Under the pieces are notes generated by a model, which was not told the origin of the DNA, ran no database searches, and saw only the letters and a list, made by a program, of their open reading frames with translations. The position numbers were made by a program, and so were the translations under genes. A DNA stretch of 64,000 nucleotides from Taeniopygia guttata (lineage: Eukaryota; Chordata; Aves; Passeriformes; Estrildidae): positions 10,398,063-10,462,062 of the forward strand of contig NC_133063.1 in assembly GCF_048771995.1 (NCBI RefSeq), written 5' to 3'. This document shows, piece by piece, positions 59,373-64,000 of the stretch; positions within the stretch are counted from its first letter, which is position 1, and each line of letters starts with the position of its first letter.

Positions 59373-59695
59373 GAGGGAGGGAGAGGCGGCGGCCGCTTTC
59401 CCCTCGGCTCTGCAAGGCTCAGTTTGCGCGGGAACAGACGAAATGGCGACACGGGGCTCGGGTGCAAACACGTGTTCACTGTGGGAGCGTGTCCCGAGAC
59501 CCGGGGTACCGAGCGGGGCTCGGGTATAGCCCATGCCGGGGGCGGGGGGGAAGCTGAGCCGCGGCCAACGGGACGGGGGGCAGGGGACAGGGGCAGGGAA
59601 ACCCCGGGGGCTGCAACGGGAAAGCCGCGGGGAGGGGCAGGGACGGCCCGCCTGGTGAGGGGAAAGGCGGGGGGGCGGGGGACCATGCTGTGAAA
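59373..59695. promoter_or_regulatory. GC/CpG-rich island upstream of the chimeric gene
   Basis: Counterpart of 18825-19140, 1.2 kb upstream of the first coding exon. It is a promoter candidate, perhaps with an untranslated first exon. No exon could be assigned. Confidence 0.4.
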
Positions 59696-59979
59696 GTCCT
59701 TGTGGGTCTCCAGAAGCAGCCAGCTGGGTAGCAGCCGTATGAGGAAAGGAGCAGGGAGGGCAGCATGGCCTGGCTGGAAGATGCCCAGGCCTTATGCTCA
59801 TTCGGAAATGCCAGCCAGCCCATGACTCAGATTTCTGATCCTCCCTCAGACCATCATGTGCACAGCAGTGGTTGCAGAGTTGGTGAAGTCCAGCAGCACC
59901 TGGGAAAAGAGAAGCTGCAGATAATCCCTGGAAACAAATACCTGCTCTAGCAGGAGCAGTGAGTGTCCAGTGGGAAGGC

Positions 59980-60233
59980 AAGTTCTGCCACGGGAGCTAA
60001 GGCCAACTTGTGGGAGTGAAGACTCGTGCAGTTTGGATCTGCATGAGCCACTGTGGAGGCCTGTGGGCCTGCTGGGGGACTTCTTGGGGCTATGCCCTGG
60101 AAGGATGTCCCCTAGACTTTAACCTTTCGCTTATCATGTCCCATAGACTTTAAACTTTCCCATGAACTCAATTTTTTTTTCAATGTACGTTTGATACATT
60201 ATTAATATATAATATATATATATATATAATACA

Positions 60234-60274
<41 letters not shown>

Positions 60275-60610
60275 TGATCATATAGTGATTATTGAAAATA
60301 ATTTATGTTGCAATATTTGGTGGTAATTGACAGAAAATTTGACAATCATTTAAATTTAAATTTTAGTTGCACAATTTTTAACAGACTTCCTTTCCCAGTT
60401 TTCGTATTCATTCACCCACTTCCCTGAACCCACTCTCCCTGAGAAGGACAGGACTGGAGATGGAACCTGCTCAAGAGCACAGGCCAGCCACCAGCCATCT
60501 GCCATCTGCCCTCCTTTTCCGTGCCCATGCCAGGATGGCACTGGCCATGCATCCCCAGATTCTACCTTAACCCACTTTGTGACAGGCCTCAACCCTGCTC
60601 CCGCTTCCCT
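59980..60610 (-). repeat. Inverted interspersed repeat, copy B
   Basis: Duplicate of 19430-20105. The internal microsatellite (60205-60271) is almost all TA here. Confidence 0.6.
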
Positions 60611-61351
60611 GTTGTATTAGCAGTCCCCGATTTTTGTTGTAATTCATGTTTCAGAGATTCCCGATACAGGCGACCCTCAGAAGCCAGTCACCCCAGTTCT
60701 TTTAATTATTTAGGAAGGAGAGTCGGCACCCTCCGGACAGCCGGAGGAGCGACTCTGGTGCCCCACAGGAGACCTGTGCCCGGCCACACCATAAGGTCCT
60801 CACAGGCTGGTCCCCCCTAAAGCCTTTTCTTTTGGCTTTTGTGTTTAGGGAAGGGCACCAGGGGAAGGTACCATAGCCAGTCCTTTTGATTTTCTCTTCT
60901 CTTTTGATTTATGGGTAAGTGAGGGGGAATGAAGTGGCGGAGAGCTGCCCGGTACTTGGGCCCTTAGAAGTGAGGGGAAATGAAAACTGTATTTAATTCT
61001 TGTTTAGTTATTCTCTGCAATATGAACTCACTGATTTATCTTAATTCTCAAGTTTAGTTAAAGTCTATAAAATATTGTGTTATTTTTAGTTAAGACAAGG
61101 TTATTATTTATACTATGATTGTTTTACCTTTCATTTGAAATAAAACCAGAAAGGGGGAGTTGTGGGAGCTTGTCCTGGAGGGGATGGGCAGTAAAGTGGT
61201 CACACATCAGACAATCAACAACCAACAGGAAGCCTCAGTGCAGCCTCTCAGGCAGATGTTACCTGGAGGGCTGCCTTCCCAAGAGCCATCTCTTTGGTCA
61301 GTGGGGCTATCTCCTGCGAATCACCAGATGCTCGAGGTGCAGATGTAGTAA

Positions 61352-61721
61352 TGAAGGCCAGCCAGTGAGACGAGAGAAGCTTGCTGTTTGAAATTCCAAC
61401 TCTGTTTATTGAGGGGCAGTAGAAGAGGCTGAAGGGCTCATAGGCAGCAAAAAAACCTTGAGTCAGGGACGGTCTAGGGTATACAACTAGGACAGGGTAG
61501 GAGTGGTAACTGTAGAGAGGAATCAGCCAGGGAAGGGACAAGGGGAGGAGCAAGGATGGGATGATCAGGAAACAACAAATGGAGGGACAGGAGGTGGATA
61601 ACAACTTACAGGGGCCAATGAACAAGCATAGACCAATGAACTTTCTAGAACAGGCGACTGAAGAGCAATTTGATGCACAGAAAAGGGGGTGTACTTTCTT
61701 ATACAGTGTTTTCCTCCCACA
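61352..61721 (-). mobile_element. Solo-LTR-like element, minus orientation (copy B)
   Basis: Duplicate of 20825-21194, with AATAAA as the complement of 61405-61410. The boundaries are equally uncertain. Confidence 0.45.
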
Positions 61722-62514
61722 GCATCTCAAGCTCATATCTTCCCTTCCTATATCCTACACCTCAGGAGAAGAGAAGCCACAATGGATGACACCCAGACAA
61801 TTTATGGTGAGATTATCCAAAGAGTAAAGGACTCTGGAACTGATTGGAAGTGGCCATGCATATCAACAGCTGGCGATTGGCCAGAGGGCTTCTGGAACTT
61901 TCCATGAAAAACTATAAATATATATATAGTGTCAGCAAACTGTTACTTGGAAATGGGGTGAACAGAGGGAGTGCAAGAGACAGAGAGAGAGAGGGGGACT
62001 GATCCACTTCCTTTTAAACTTTTCCTCTTTTCCTGGTGCACACCTCTTATGTAGAACAGATTTTGCCACTGTTTCAGGCCTGTGCAGGCAGCCCTTCGGT
62101 GTTTTCCAGGAAGGGAGTCTGGAGTGGGAGTTCACAGAGCAGCACTAAGCACAAGTCTCAAGGCAGAAAGAGATGTTGGCTCAGCTCAGTGCTTTCCCAT
62201 CTCCACAACACCCTCTCTTCCAGTCACAGCTTTTCTGTTACAACAGTCAGAACGAGATAAAACATTCTTATGCCTGGTTCTCCAGAACAGGTGACTGTGT
62301 AAGTTATTATCTTGTTATGCACAACACTAATGGTTTACTGTTCTAGTAAAAAAAAAAAAAAAAATTTGAAAGCATGGAGCTTTATAATATCTTTTGAGAT
62401 TTTGAAAGAGAAATGTAGTTTTTATGTTTCTTGAAGAATTGCTGGCCTGGAGGTTGAAACATGCAGTAAACAGCATGAGTCACCAATATGAGGAAAGCTA
62501 CTTGGTTTACCCGA

Positions 62515-63870
62515 AATCCCAGAATCATAGAATGCTTTGGGATTTCAGGGATACTAAAGACCAGCTAGTTGCAACCCCTGTGCCGTGGACAGGGCCACCT
62601 TGTCCAAGGTTGTCCAAGCACTGTCCAACCTGGCCTTGAACACTCCTAGGGAAGGGACAGATGCAGCTTCTTTAGGCAGGCTATGCAAGTGCTTCAGCAC
62701 CCTCACAATCAAGAATTTCTTCCTAACATCTAATCTAACCCTGTCTTCTCTCAGTTTGAAGCCATTTCCCCTTCTATCACTATAGATCTTTGTAGTGTCC
62801 CTGTCCAGCTCTCTTGTAGCCCCTTTAGGTACCGGAAAGGGCTGTAAGGTCTCCCAGAGCCTTATCTTCTCCAAACTGAACAAGCCCAGTTCTCTTGCCT
62901 GTCCCTCATAGCATAGGCATTCCATCCATCTGATCATCTTGGTGGCCTCCTCGGCACTTACTCTAATAGGTCCGTGTCCTTCCTATGCTGGGAGGACACA
63001 GAGCTGGATGTAATGTTCCGGGTGGTGTCTCACAGAGCAGAGTGAAGACACACCTGCTGCCCACGTTGCTGGTGATGCAGCTCAGGACACAGTTGGCTTT
63101 CTGAGCTGTAACCCCAACTTTGTTGAAGCTGTTGAGGTTCCTGTGGGCCAACTTGTTGAGCTTGTCCAGGTCCCTCTTGATGGCATTACACTCCTCATAT
63201 ATGCCTCCTGCTCAGCATGGTGTCAAAGCCAGGGACCTTGTAAGACTAGAAAACTGGACAGGACAAACACAGATCAGGCCAATGTGGTCAATCAAATGTT
63301 CTCCGTTTATTAGTTAGAAGATGGCAGTTTATATACACTTCAATATAGTTTACGGTTTACAAAGGCACTCTCATTGGCAAGCTAACATTGTTTGTCTTTG
63401 TCTTAAGGTGGACTAAACTCCACACTATAAACCTATACTAATTCACACCCAGAAAGGTGTGTGTCACATCCACACCTTAATATAATTTCTAACTGTGCCA
63501 CAAGCTCTTTTTCTTACTGCGTTATACGCTTTCAAGTTCTCACAAGGCCCATATCTGAGGCCTAGGCTGGAGTAGCTCAAATCTCATTCCAGACATAAAT
63601 CATGCCCTCTCTCTCTCAGAAATTCTGCAACATGGTGTCACCCCCAATTTTGCTGAGGGTGCACTAGATCCCTCTGTCTTATGTCCTTGGCAAAGATGGC
63701 ACTTGTTCCAGTATGGGCCCCCAAGAAACACCACTTTTCTCTGAGGCCCATAGGGACATTAAGCCATTGACTACTACCATCTAGATATGCCAGTCCAACC
63801 AATTCCACTTCCATTGAATAGTTCCATCAAACCCACTTCTCTCCCATTTAGAGCAAAGGATGTTGTGGGG
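62515..63870 (-). mobile_element. CR1 LINE 3' end, interrupted (copy B)
   Basis: Duplicate of 21994-23345, with the same nested insertion. Confidence 0.85.
63226..63630 (-). mobile_element. LTR-like insertion nested in CR1 (copy B)
   Basis: Duplicate of 22704-23104, flanked by CATGGTGTCA at 63216-63225 and 63631-63640. It is 405 bp because of a small tandem length change. Confidence 0.55.
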
Positions 63871-64000
63871 AATATTGCCCCAGATCTGTAGCTTTTCCCT
63901 TATCCATGAGTGTGTTCACTCCATCACAGAAGACCACTACCACTTCACCTGGATGAGTGTCTGCTGGTTGGCCCCTTCGTCCTCCTGAGAGAATTTTTTT

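Larger units (their letters stand above)
50603..64000. repeat. Large segmental duplication, copy B
   Basis: Partner of 7304-23474. It lacks the provirus, and the pre-insertion site is intact at about 52259-52270. It keeps exons 5-6 of the coiled-coil gene. It runs to the window edge. Confidence 0.92.

Noticed and set aside
1..64000. CRISPR arrays, bacterial operons, tRNA or rRNA genes
   Set aside because: None were seen. The repeats present are microsatellites, segmental duplications and transposable elements of a vertebrate genome.

Overview
The window looks like bird nuclear DNA, most probably from a songbird. The evidence is CR1 LINE 3' ends, an endogenous retrovirus whose Env is of the avian alpharetrovirus type, and spliced genes with GT-AG introns encoding PAK3-like kinases. 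A PAK3-like kinase family is known to be expanded in the zebra finch. There is no bacterial-type gene organisation. Every recognised host gene is on the minus strand, so transcription runs from high to low coordinates.

The layout is an amplicon built from nested duplications. (1) 1-7195 and 8052-15246 are near-identical tandem units with an 8051-bp period. Each carries a decayed block of a CEP250/rootletin-like coiled-coil gene with the same 4.85-kb provirus in an intron. (2) 7304 to about 23474 (5' exons, promoter, repeats) is duplicated at 50603-64000. The second copy lacks the provirus and keeps 2.1 kb of exons that the first has lost. (3) 33289-40070 (kinase exons) is duplicated at 43824-50606. 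(4) About 23.5-33.3 kb is single-copy in the window and gene-poor, with solo LTRs, CR1 pieces and a possible pseudogene fragment.

Two spliced genes can be reconstructed with every exon phase matching. PAK-A (42474 to 34837, 13 exons, 466 aa) is a PAK3-like Ser/Thr kinase with all catalytic motifs but no recognisable p21-binding (CRIB) domain. The second gene (58169 to 45371, 19 exons, 736 aa) starts with the same family of first exons. It then carries eight exons, including a CEP250/rootletin-type coiled coil, and runs in frame into the same PAK linker and a complete kinase domain. It would be a coiled-coil/PAK chimera, and it is the most notable object here. Two further copies of its 5' and coiled-coil part (ending at 6572 and starting at 17620) are broken by shared deletions.

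The provirus has a lysine-tRNA-type primer site, a betaretrovirus-like gag, no pro or pol, and an intact alpharetrovirus-like env. It sits in both 8-kb units at the same site with the same target duplication and is missing from the third copy. It therefore inserted once and was copied by the tandem duplication. A 19-bp block with a CRE-like core is identical upstream of all three first exons. All calls come from reading the sequence; no database search or transcript evidence was available.
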